In this document: positions 12,512 to 22,314 of the stretch, one piece after another
Position numbering within the stretch: position 1 is the stretch's first letter
Layout: each line of letters begins with the position of its first letter
Source of the DNA: Cordia subcordata
Taxonomy: Eukaryota; Streptophyta; Magnoliopsida; Boraginales; Cordiaceae
Assembly (NCBI GenBank): GCA_028554755.1
Contig: JAPTOF010000024.1
Coordinates: 558,001 to 622,000, forward strand
Reading direction: 5' to 3'
DNA length: 64,000 nt
Translations under genes and position numbers: made by a program
The notes under the pieces: model-generated
Databases searched by the model: none
What the model was told of the DNA's origin: nothing
Seen by the model: the letters and a program-made list of their open reading frames with translations, nothing else

Positions 12512-15500
12512 TAATGCGTGTAACTTGTGTATGTTTATACATAGAGTTTGCATGCACATTTTAGAGGTGTTTAGAGCTTAATTGAGTACATTCAATGTAG
12601 AGTTTATCCATAATTGTAAATATTTGTACATAATGTATTTAGATGCATAAATGCTCCACTAAGTGCTATATTTCGAGTTTTAGAAAAGTTTCAAAACGGT
12701 TTGAGCTTACATGAGAGAGAAACAAGCTAAAAATGAGGATCGAAGGCAATTTGGGGTGCCAGTTGAGCTTGAAAGTGGTTGACCGGTCAGATCAGGGAAC
12801 TATCATCTAGAGTTGGTCGAGCAGGTCAATTGGCCAACTCAGAGAGCTCCCATTATTAAGCCAGTTGATTGTAAACCTTTGAGAGTCTTACCTGTAAGCG
12901 CACGGCTCGCAGTAGTATAGCGTGTGCCAGTACGGGGTCGTGTCCACGGGGAGGCTATCTATGTGTGTGGCTCTAAGTGAATGTGTGTCCTACACTAGCT
13001 ACGCGTGATCTTACCTACTCTTTTTAGGGTTTTTGGATTGATTGGAGCTCTAATTTAAACCTAAACTAAGGGAAATAAATAATGGTATAAACAAGCTATA
13101 AAAGTAAGGATCTACAAGAGTTTGGGAGAACTTGGGGGTGATTGCTCCTCTGGAATGGATTTGGATTCCTAACCTTGTTTTGAGGCTCTTGATGGTTCGA
13201 TTGCTCTAATGGCGGCTTAGTTTACTAGACTTACCACATCCAACTATCGATGCAACCCTATCTCTAACTGGGCCCAATTAGAAGTATAGGTTTGTCCTAG
13301 CTAGCTATGGTTTTTGGGTCTAGTTTTAAGTCCCTTTGGTGTTGATTAATGTCCTAATAGGGAGCCTAACCTTTTAGTTATGTTTCAAACTAGAGATTAA
13401 CTCCCCTAGGTCGAGCAAGTGATAGTGGTACCCTTTTAGCCATGTTTCATGCTAGAGATGATTACCTATTATATTAAAGGCATGAAAAACACAATTAATC
13501 AACACAAATGTAGTTGCAAGTAGAGCTCATGCCATTAGCATGGATTAAGGCTAAGGTGAGGCCACTACTATTGGCATATAAGCACAAATTAAACATGTAA
13601 ACCCATAGAGGCAATTCATCAAACACCTTGACATGTTCAATTTCAAGCCATAGAAATGTAAGAACAAAGCATGTATATACAACCATCAAAATATCAAAAC
13701 AAGTGTTTAGATTCTTAACCCATTACAAAAATAGCAATCATCCCTAATCTAGAGCTAATCTAACATAATATAGACAAGAATAAAGAGAAGAATGTGGAGA
13801 TCCCTCATTATCCTTGCTTGCTCTAAACCCTACAAATCCTTGTTTGATCTTCAAATCCAAGCTTGTTTATGAATGGAATTGATATGCATTGTGTGTGTGA
13901 GGTAGGTAAGTGAAGGAATTAGGGTTTGGTGTAATGGGTATGGAAGAGAGTGAAAGATTATGACTTGTTCCTCCTCAGAAAAATGGCCAAAAGCGAGCAT
14001 ATATAGCCAATTTCTGCGACTACCGGAACACTTAACCGGAGCACCAATATCAAGGGGCCTCTATTCCAGTAGCAGAAGCTTGCTTTCTATTTTTGGCAGA
14101 ATAGTGAGCTGGTGCACGGGTACTCTGAAGCCAGTGCTCCGATAGTGCCTATTTGCTCTCTTTCGGCTTCGTTTTAGCTCTGTTTTGCTTCCGGTTGCTT
14201 TGGTCTTTGTCCGGAAGCTTCCTAACATAATTTTTCTTCCACGTCTCATCTTCAAAAATCTTCTTCAATACTGACCCAAGCTATCTCCATCTTTGTTCAG
14301 CTCAAGAAATTCCTCAATCTCACCTAGAACATAAGATAAGTGTACTTTAGTGTAGCATTTACACTTTAAGTTCAATTATAGACACCAAAAGCTTAATATG
14401 CTCAAGTATAATATATATGCTATACTAATACACCTTATAGAGCACAAAACACCTCAAAATAGATATAAAAATACAATATAAAATCACACACAAAACCAAC
14501 ACATCATCAGTCGAGCAAGAAAGAGAAGCCGATCGACTAGCTGTGCACTAGAACAATCTATAAAAACTCAATTTTCAGCAATTTTAAAGAGGAAAAACTT
14601 TATTTTTTTAAACCTTAATAAATCCTAACCTTCTACCCACTTCACCAAACACTTAAAACCACCATCCCACCATCCCACATCAAACCAAGCTAAGATTGAA
14701 GCTTTTAACAAGAGATTGAAGGGTTTTACTTTGGATTTGAGCAAGTGTTTGAAGGGGAGTTTCTTATTCCTTTTCTTATTCTTGTAAATATAGTTGTAAT
14801 TGAGTTTGATCCAGGGTTGATTAATGTTGTATATTAAATTAGGGCTTTGAATAAAACATTTGTGTGTATCTTTGGCTCTTAATACATGTTTGTTTATACA
14901 AATTTATGGCATGATTCAATATGTTTATGTATTGGAAATCAAACATGTCTAATTGTTTATTAAAATGCCTAAGTGAATACGCATGTGTTATTTGTGTGTT
15001 TAATGCTTACATCTTTGATGTTGATTGATGGTTCTTCATTCATGTTTAAGCTAGGTTGAGTTTCCTTTAGCTTTTTATCCAGCTAATAAACTTCCGACTG
15101 AGTTTAATTGACCTTAGATGGACTAGGCCTTGGCTTTAAACCTTGCCAATGGCTTAGACACTAGGGTAGATTCAATCAACACCACTCGGGACCTAATTAA
15201 CTAAGCCCTAAAACCCTCGGTCATTAGGATCACGCCATACTCTTAGAGTTGATGCCTAGGGATAGACCTGTACTGAGTCTTTGTGGATAATAAGGTTAGT
15301 TAATGAGGCTCGACAAGAGAACTTAGTTAATTAAGCATGAAACCTACAATCGGCTTGGAGAACCCTATGCTAATAAGAGTCAATGCTTAGGGATACGAGT
15401 CCACGTGCAATTGGGAGAAAATAAAGTTAATTAGCTAGGGCCCTCGATAGAGTAATTAAGCCATAGGCAGACCTAATCCTTTCATTATATATATAGCCCT

Positions 15501-15782
15501 AGTCTAGTTGCAACACAATCACCCTAGGTCCCTTTCTACCTTATAGAGTTTTTTTCCTTAGTTTAGCACTTATAGTTCCTCATTTATATTAGGCAAGCTT
15601 AAGTTTATTTTCCATCGTTTCCAACTCTCTTCTATCATAAAGAAAGTACCCACATACACATAGCCATCCTTAGCACACGAGCATGAGACTGAACTAAGAA
15701 ATCTCTCTGTGGAGACAATATCCACACTCGAATCAGCTATACCATGTACGATCCATACGCTTGTGGGTTTGAGACAACATCA
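12512..15782 (+). repeat. 3' LTR of the internally deleted element
   Basis: The start is mutated (TAATGCGTG for TGATGTGTG) but is preceded by the purine-rich tract and the phrase gggacaagcaaggagaagg, as at 25755. It holds GTCGACT-type palindromes near 14520, a TATA-like tataaaaac near 14560, and leader hairpins at 15067-15086 (TTAGCT/AGCTAA) and 15130-15149. It contains the 12866-14506 solo LTR. Confidence 0.8.
12866..14506 (-). mobile_element. Gypsy-type solo LTR (U3 type II, leader beta), nested
   Basis: Minus strand begins TGATGTGTTGGTTTTGTG. The plus-strand left end is TGATTGTAAACC. Duplications CCAGT (12861-12865) and TCAGT (14507-14511) agree at 4 of 5 bases. It is 1641 bp. A TATA box (CTATATATGC, minus) lies near 14000. 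ACCGG-type motifs occur upstream of it. Closest relative is 7150-10740. Confidence 0.85.
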
Positions 15783-16108
15783 AGAGGCACGAGTCCAAAA
15801 GTTGCTTGGAATGATGTTTGCCTACCAATGAAGGAGGATGGCTTGGGTATTAGAAGCCTTCATGACATATATTTGGCTTCAATGGTCAAGGTCTTTTGGA
15901 GAATATATGTTTGCAAAGACTTTCTTTGGAGCAAATGGGTATACACAAACTACATCTAGGAGAAATCAATCTTAATTGCAACATGGATACTAGTTGGATT
16001 CTTAAAAAAATCTAGAAATGCCGTGAGAATGTTACAGAACACATCATTCATTCTATTGGCAATGGCACATCCACACATTTTTGGCATGATTTTGGCATCC
16101 TAGTGGTT
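15783..16108 (+). mobile_element. LINE piece 5: post-RT region
   Basis: The frame resumes after AGAGG with GTSPKVAWNDVCLP, then GLGIRSLHD, DFLWSKW and, after a frame disturbance, the GNGTSTHFWHD and WHPSG motifs. All are standard landmarks between reverse transcriptase and the C-terminal zinc-binding region of plant L1-type ORF2. A stop lies at 15957 and frameshifts follow. Confidence 0.88.
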
Positions 16109-17719
16109 TGATGTATTGATTCTATGTGTGATTTTGCATTGTATTTCTATATCTATTTTGAGGTGTTTTGTGCTCTATAAGGTGTATTAATATATCATAC
16201 TTGAACATATTAAGCTTTTGGTGTCTATAGTTGAGCTTAAAGCATAAATGCTATACTAAAGTACACTTATCTTGTGTTCTAGGTGAGTTTGAGGAATGTC
16301 TTGAGCTGAACAAAGATGGAGATGGCTTGGGCAAGTATTGAAGAAGATTTTGAAGATGAAACATGAAAGAAAATCATGTTGGGAAGCTTCCGGACAATGA
16401 CTAAAGCAATCGCAAGCAAAACAGAGCTAAGACGAAGCCAAAAGAGAGCAAATAGGCACTACTGAAGCACTGGCTTCAGAGTACCGGTGAACCGGCTCAC
16501 TATTCCGCCAAAAACAGAGAGCAAGCTTTTACTACCAGAATAGAGGTCCCTTGGTACCGGTGCTCCGGTTAAGTGTTCCGGTAGTCGCAGAAATTGGTTA
16601 TATAAGCTCGTTTTTAGCCATTTTATAGAACAACAAGTCATATTCTTTCACATCCATCTCCCAAAACCCTAATCCTCTTATCTCCCACCCCGCACACACT
16701 CTTTCATACACAAAAGCACTTTGGAATCAAGTATTTAAGAGGATCAAACACAAGGATTTGGGCATAACTCATGGATTGTAAAGCATGGATTTGGATAGAA
16801 GGGTACCTCTCTTTTGTCCTAAATCTAAATATGTATGATTAGAGCTATGTAGGGTGATTATTCTTGTATTTATGGATTGATTACTACTTTTTATTAATAG
16901 GAGTTTGATTATTCTTGTATTTATGGATTGATTTATGTATATATGCTTTATGCTTAGGGTTTTGATTGGCAAATTTACATTCATGTCTATGTGTTTATAG
17001 AAATGCCTCAATGATGTAGCATATGTATATGAAGTCTATTTTGCTATTAACCATTTCTAAATCATTATGCTAGCATGTCTATGTGTTTGTGTGGTGATTT
17101 CAAGAAGTGGGTATGCTTATATACGTGTCTATGTGTGTGTTTACTTATCAAATAGCATAAATAGCTTCTATTGATTACATGTCGAGTGCCATTGCTTAAA
17201 TTGGTGTAATCTAAACATGTCTATGTATTTAGTAGTAGAATATACCGATGTATTCTCAAATGTCATGCCCTAGATATGCTTGCCATGTGCTTTAATGTCA
17301 ATTTCTGCTAATTGTGATGCGATCGATGGTGCACAACTAGTATCTAGTCGAGGTCAAGTCCCTTTTGGCTTTAAATCCAGCCAATACGAGTGTAGATAGG
17401 TTTAGTTGACCTTAGTTCACTTAGGAAGGCTAGTTAGTCCACCCTAACACCCTAGGTTCATAAGGACCACGCCGTAGCTCTAAGTGGGGCGAAGCTTAGG
17501 GACAGACTCGCACCAAGTCCTAGGGCCAGATTGGGGAACTAATTAGAGGCCTAAGTGCTAGGGTTAGATCAATCTACACTCATCTAGAACCTTATTGGCT
17601 AGCCCTAATTCCTAATTCATAAAGACCACGCCATACTACTAGGCATCGCCACATAGGGACGGACTCACGCTGAGGCTTAGGGTACCAATTAGGAGGCTAA
17701 TTACAGGTCTAGATTAGAG
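16109..17719 (+). mobile_element. Truncated gypsy-type LTR (U3 type II, leader alpha)
   Basis: It begins TGATGTATTGATTCTATG and parallels the intact solo LTR at 54011-55926 until about 17719, where similarity stops. TATA box TATATAAGCTCG lies near 16598, preceded by ACCGGT/CCGGTT motifs at 16480-16570. The leader carries the hairpin TTGGCTTTAAATCCAGCCAA at 17365-17384 and two copies of a box with aggaccacgcc (17464 and 17625). The 3' end and the right-hand duplication are missing, so a deletion took the LTR end plus part of the LINE. Confidence 0.82.
16596..16606 (+). promoter_or_regulatory. TATA box of U3 type II LTR
   Basis: The sequence gttatataagctcg matches a plant TATA box. The equivalent ctatataagctcg occurs at about 54468 in the related LTR. 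Everything downstream is R-U5 leader. Confidence 0.65.
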
Positions 17720-17731
17720 TACTTAGTCTGG

Positions 17732-19254
17732 TGATACTTCTTTTCGCTAATTAAGCACTAAGCCTTAATTAAAAGCCTGCAAGTGCATAGTTCATGTAGT
17801 CTAATGTGCAAAAGCAGGGTCGATCTCTCAGGGAGACAGGAAATGGGGAATGAAAGCTAAGTGTGTGTCCTCGAGAGCTAGAAAGAAAACAAGCTAAACT
17901 AAGAATGTTTTTTGGTCGTTTTAGAAGTGAAGGGAGCTCAAAGTAAATTAAACTATTATAAACAAACTAAATAAAATAAAGGTAAGAGAAAACAAGCAAG
18001 TAACAAGGGAATTAACACAAGAAATAGAACAATGGGTGAAATCCGCTTTACTATGGGTGATTTGAGTATTAACTTCACTATGAGATTAACTTTGATAGTT
18101 TTGCACAAGAAAGGGTGCTCTAAGCTAGGAATCTAATCAACCTCTCCTACAATCCCTAGACTCGGTACGGGTCTATCCCTAGGTGCTAGCTACCTAGAAG
18201 TATAGCGTGGTCCTTATGAACTAGGGCACAGATTAGCTAATTATGTTCCTAGGTGATGATAATTGGTCTTACCCTAGGTTCAAACTCATTGGCTGGGTTT
18301 AAAGCCAAGAACTAGGCTGCCTAAGGTCAATTAAGCTAGCTCCACACCTATTGGCTGGGTTTAAAGTCAAAGGAAACTAAACTAAGCCTAATTACTAGTG
18401 AAGCACCACTAATCATAGCATCACGCAAGCAGGATTTAACAATAAAGCACATCATACATGTTCTCGAGCATGGTACAAATGAATATAAAACATGTTCGAG
18501 TCCTAAATTCTTAGACATATTTAGGTCATACCAATTTACGCATTAGAATCCAACATGTATGTCATAGAAGCTAAAATTGATATTAAGGTATGTAAGAACA
18601 CACATAGACATGTATAACTACAAGACCCACTTTATGGTATCACTACATAAATACCTAGACATGCTTATACAATGATTTAAAAGTGTTAAATAGCAATCAA
18701 ACCTCTAAGTATATATGTTATTTCACCTAGGCATATCAACAAACACATAGACATATATGTAAGTAGCCATTGAAGCATTAAAGGCAAACATATATATTAA
18801 ACCATCAAAATCTCATAGCAAAGTAGTACTCAATCAACCCATAATACAAGCTTTAATAACCCATAAAAGATCTATTCTAGAATAGAGAAAACTAAGTATA
18901 AAAGAAGAAAGATAAACCTCCCTTTCATGCTTAACTTTACTCTTGAAATCCTTGTCTTGATCTTGCAATTACAAGTGTTAAACCCTAATTACAAGCTTGA
19001 ATCTAGGTGAAAAGTGTGTGAATGTATGTGTGTGAGAGGTTGGTAAAAGGGGATTTAAGGTTTGGGAGATGGGTGTGAAAAGATCCCCTCCAGAATTATC
19101 AAAAAGATCCCCCCTTTTAGTCTGAAAATCAGGCTTTTATATAAGCTTTTTCATGAACTGCCGGTCGACCTAGCCGGTGGACCGGCTTCTCCTCTTAGCT
19201 CGACTGACTTTTTGGTGGTGCTCTTTGGACTGGCCGGTCGACCGGCTCTGGTCA
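17732..19254 (-). repeat. 3' LTR of the gag-protease element (truncated U3)
   Basis: It parallels 31312-34460 (outside the nested LTR) from TGATACTTCTTTTCGC to the GGTCGACCGG palindromes at about 19160-19245, then breaks off. About 0.5 kb of U3 present in the right LTR is missing. TATA box on the minus strand (CTTATATAAAAG) at about 19133-19145. Leader hairpins at 18289-18308 and 18351-18370. Confidence 0.82.
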
Positions 19255-20498
19255 AACATGAGAGAATATACAAATATAATGGCTTCGAACAAGCCTTATT
19301 CACATATTTACATAGAGGATAACTTGTGTTAAGTTGACATTGTGTCACTTATGCACTTATTCACAAAACTTTTTTTTTGTGCTTTTGGCTTTTTCTCTTT
19401 TTTTTTCATTTTTTTATATATATATTTGCACCTTTATGCCTTTTTCAATTTTTTTATTTTTATTTTTCATGCTTTGTATTTTATTCACCAAAAGAAAAGA
19501 AAAAGAAAGGCTTTAGGACATAAAAAAGAACCAATCAAGGAAAGGCGCTCATATCAACAACCCTTTTTCAACACTCTTTCCTACCAAGCTATGGGGTGGC
19601 TACATAAGTCATTCTTAAAGGTCCACACTTCCCACAACTTTGAAGGGCATCCCTTCCAAGACTTAATTTTCAAACCGCTCTATTCATTTCCCCACAATGC
19701 ATCTCATATTCACCAATCAACAGAGTCAATCATAATGGCTAATTAAAGAAATAAGTGACTCTATATGCATCAAAATTGAGAAATTTTCGCCATTTTTAAG
19801 CACATAATGTAGTCTACCCTAAGCAAAATATATAACAAGAAAACCAAACTCCCGCACCCCCAAACTTAAACTTTGCTTGTCCTCAAGCAAATAAATCAAA
19901 ACACATAAACAAGCAAATTGGCATTACAAAACAAGTAAGGGTGGCGGGGATGGGGTAAAAACATGTGGAACAAGTGGAGAAAGGATAGAAACAACCTTGC
20001 ATTTTCTTCAAATCATTCCATGCCAATGATAAATCACCATACTACTAACCCTGTGACTCATAATTCACAAACACTCACAAAGAAAACAAGATTAGTAGCT
20101 TTACCTATGCATGCTTGCATTGGCATGTGCAATAATGAGCAATGGCGTACCTTATGGGACAAAGGATCCGGATTCAACACTTTGGTTTGGGTGCAAGAAA
20201 GAGAAAGAAAATAGAAGAAAGAAAAATGAACAAGTGCAAAATTGCAAAAATTTAACCTAGGTTGCCTCCTAGTAGCGCTAACCACAATACCGTCAGCCAG
20301 GCAATCATCAACTCATCATTAAATGTCTAGGGTGCCTCCTAATAGCACTGGATTTAATGCCTCCAGCAGAGCGGTAATGTTAGGGCCAATGATACTTGTA
20401 GTCCTTGAGCATAGATCAGCATACAAACCTGTCAAGGCAGAACTCAAAAGAAAAAGGATCATGTGGTATAAGATCAATCAAATCATGCACATCATAAT
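19255..20498 (-). other. 3' non-coding internal region of the gag-protease element
   Basis: Read on the minus strand it resembles 24800-25400 of the complete element, including the phrase gcttgaggacaagcaaag (reverse complement near 19870-19890), the A/G low-complexity tract and the tgacacaatgtcaa box (about 19340). The open frames at 19334-19746 come from this low-complexity DNA. It contains no gene that I can recognise. Confidence 0.7.
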
Positions 20499-20763
20499 TG
20501 ATGTGTGTCATTTGTGCATGTTTGCATCTAGTTTTTGCATGCATATTTAAGGGTGTTTAGAGTATAATTAAGTGCGCTTAGTATAAAGTTTATGCATATT
20601 TGTTAATATTTGTACATAATGTATTAGGTGCATAAATACTATACTAAGTGTTATATTCCATGTTTTAGGAGTGTTTTGAAAGGGTTCAAGCTTATACAAG
20701 GAAGAAATGAGCTAACGGATGAAGACCAGAAGAAAAGAAATAAAGAAGAGATCATTTTGATCC

Positions 20764-20940
20764 AGCCGGTCGACTTAGAAAAAGAGACGGTCGACCGGCC
20801 GCTCCAGAGAATAAAAGATTGAAGCCGGTCGAGTTCCTCAAGAAGCCGATCGACCGGCTAGGTCGACCGGCCAGTCCAGAGAGCATAATGATTGAAGTCG
20901 GTCGAGCAAGAAAGAGGAGCCGGTCGGTCGACCGGCTGTG
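20764..20940 (+). promoter_or_regulatory. U3 array of GCCGGTCGACCGGC palindromes
   Basis: Six or more full or half palindromes occur within 180 bases, directly upstream of the TATA-like site at 20952, arranged in a tandem repeat with tccagagar and attgaag spacers. The motif is self-complementary, as expected of a dimeric regulator's site. Equivalent arrays lie at 26048-26215 and 32618-32785. Confidence 0.6.
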
Positions 20941-21460
20941 CGCTGAAGAAATCCATAAAAAGCTCGTTTCAGCTCATTTTCAGAGGGGGAACTTTTATTT
21001 CTTAAATTCTAATAAACCCTAACCCTTTACCCACTTCACAAAACACCCTAAACCACCATCTAAACCTCACACCAAGCTAGGATTGAAGCATTAAACAAAG
21101 ATTTGAAGGATTTGTACGGATTTGGAAGCAAGAATTTAGGGAAGTTCTTCTTGTTCTTTCTCTATTTCTTGTAAATATGTTGCTAGATTAGGCTAGATTT
21201 AGGGTTGATTGTTGTTGTATATTAGATTAGGGCTTTGAATAATGGATTTTTGTAGATCTTTGGCTCTTAATACATGTTTATTTATATAAATTTATGGCAT
21301 GATTCAATATGTCTATGTATTGGAAATCAAACATGTCTATGTGTTTGTTAAAATGCCTAAGTGAATATGCATGTGTTATTTGTGCTTAAAATGCTCTTAT
21401 CTACTTATTTGGGTGATGTGATTGTGCTTAATCTCATGGCTTTGCTTAGTAGAGTAGGCT

Positions 21461-21721
21461 TTAGCTTTAAATCCAGCTAATAGGTTACATGCTTTGCTTA
21501 GTCGAGTTTAGGTGCTAGTCCTTGGCTTTAAATCCAGCCAAGCGGATAAGTTAACCTAGACTAGAGTATCCCTCACTCACGTTAGTGTTGGTTAATCGAG
21601 CTTTAATATCACGTAGTGTTTAGGTGCTAGTCCTTGGCTTTAAATCCAGCCAAGAGGATAAGTTCTAAGCACGGATTGCGTAGGCTAGGAGGAATTGGCC
21701 CTTAGCTTTAAATCCAGCTAA
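21461..21721 (+). other. Four repeated leader hairpins with covarying stem
   Basis: Stems TTAGCT/AGCTAA (21461-21480 and 21702-21721) and TTGGCT/AGCCAA (21522-21541, and 21634-21653 or so) enclose the constant 8-base loop TTAAATCC. The third pair changes from A-T to G-C while pairing is kept. They lie downstream of the TATA-like site, so they should be transcribed in the RNA leader. Function is unknown; an RNA packaging, dimerisation or protein-binding role is inference. Confidence 0.6.
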
Positions 21722-22119
21722 CGGGTTGAACCACTAGTATTGGTTAAGAGAGCCCCCGATCAACACAACGGCAATTGAAGTCCCGAGCCTTAGATAGACC
21801 TCATCCGTTATCATAACCCAAGTCTAGCTGCAATGCAATCACCCTAGGCCCCTTCTTCTTTATTAGTGTTTCCTTTCTTAGTTTGGCTCCTTTAAGTTCC
21901 TCCATACATTAGTTTTTATTTTCCTTTTTCCGAGCTCCCTTCCATCCTAAAGTAAGTACACACACGCACGTAGCTAGTTTCAGGCACCCGAGCACATAGA
22001 GACTAAACTAAGGTAGCCTCCCTGTGGATTCGACCCCGCACTTGCACACACTGTACTACAAACGTCCCCTGCGCTTGCGGGCTATTAAGGCTTGTGTTCA
22101 AATAGCGGCATCAAGTTTT

Positions 22120-22137
22120 TGGCACCGTTGCTGGGGA
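22120..22137 (+). other. Primer binding site, tRNA-Asp type
   Basis: The sequence tggcaccgttgctgggga follows the 5' LTR after six bases. It matches the tRNA-Asp-type site TGGCGCCGTTGCCGGGGA, used by many non-chromovirus plant Ty3/gypsy elements, except at two positions. Confidence 0.8.
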
Positions 22138-22314
22138 GGCACGGTATTGGTTCTTTGTGTGCTTTTGTGTTTGCGATTGGTTGCTTGCGTGTGCACTATC
22201 TTTACTTGCTTTCCATTTTTTTTTTAAAAAAAAATTAGAAAAAAAAATTTTTCTCGAAAAAAAAATTAAAAAAATTTTTGACTGTGAAGGGGTTTTACTT
22301 GTGATTCATTGAAT

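Larger units (their letters stand above)
11438..15782 (+). mobile_element. Internally deleted gypsy-type LTR element (U3 type I)
   Basis: It starts TGATGTGTGTGAC and ends ACATCA, with perfect AGAGG duplications at 11433-11437 and 15783-15787. Only about 150 bases of 5' LTR remain (to about 11590). They are joined to the 3' non-coding internal region (about 11590-12511), which parallels 24930-25782 of the complete element. A polypurine stretch (about 12490-12510) and the 3' LTR (12512-15782) follow. The 3' LTR is interrupted by 12866-14506; without it, it is about 1.6 kb. No coding sequence survives. Confidence 0.88.
20499..22113 (+). repeat. 5' LTR of the complete non-autonomous element
   Basis: 1615 bp, TGATGTGTGTCATT...GCGGCATCA. 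U3 has an array of GCCGGTCGACCGGC-like palindromes (20764-20940) in imperfect repeats of about 70 bp. A TATA-like CCATAAAAAG lies at about 20952. The leader carries four hairpins of the form TTNGCT-TTAAATCC-AGCNAA at 21461, 21522, 21634 and 21702. The last 100 bases contain the U5 box GTGGATTCGACCCCGC. Confidence 0.93.

Noticed and set aside
20760..20945. CRISPR-like array from repeated GGTCGACCGGC with spacers
   Set aside because: Repeats are short and irregular, lie in U3 of plant LTRs, and spacers are themselves repeated. The DNA is eukaryotic.
22024..22060. tRNA-like T-arm ggattcgacccc
   Set aside because: No acceptor stem or anticodon arm can be folded around it. It is the conserved U5 box of these LTRs.
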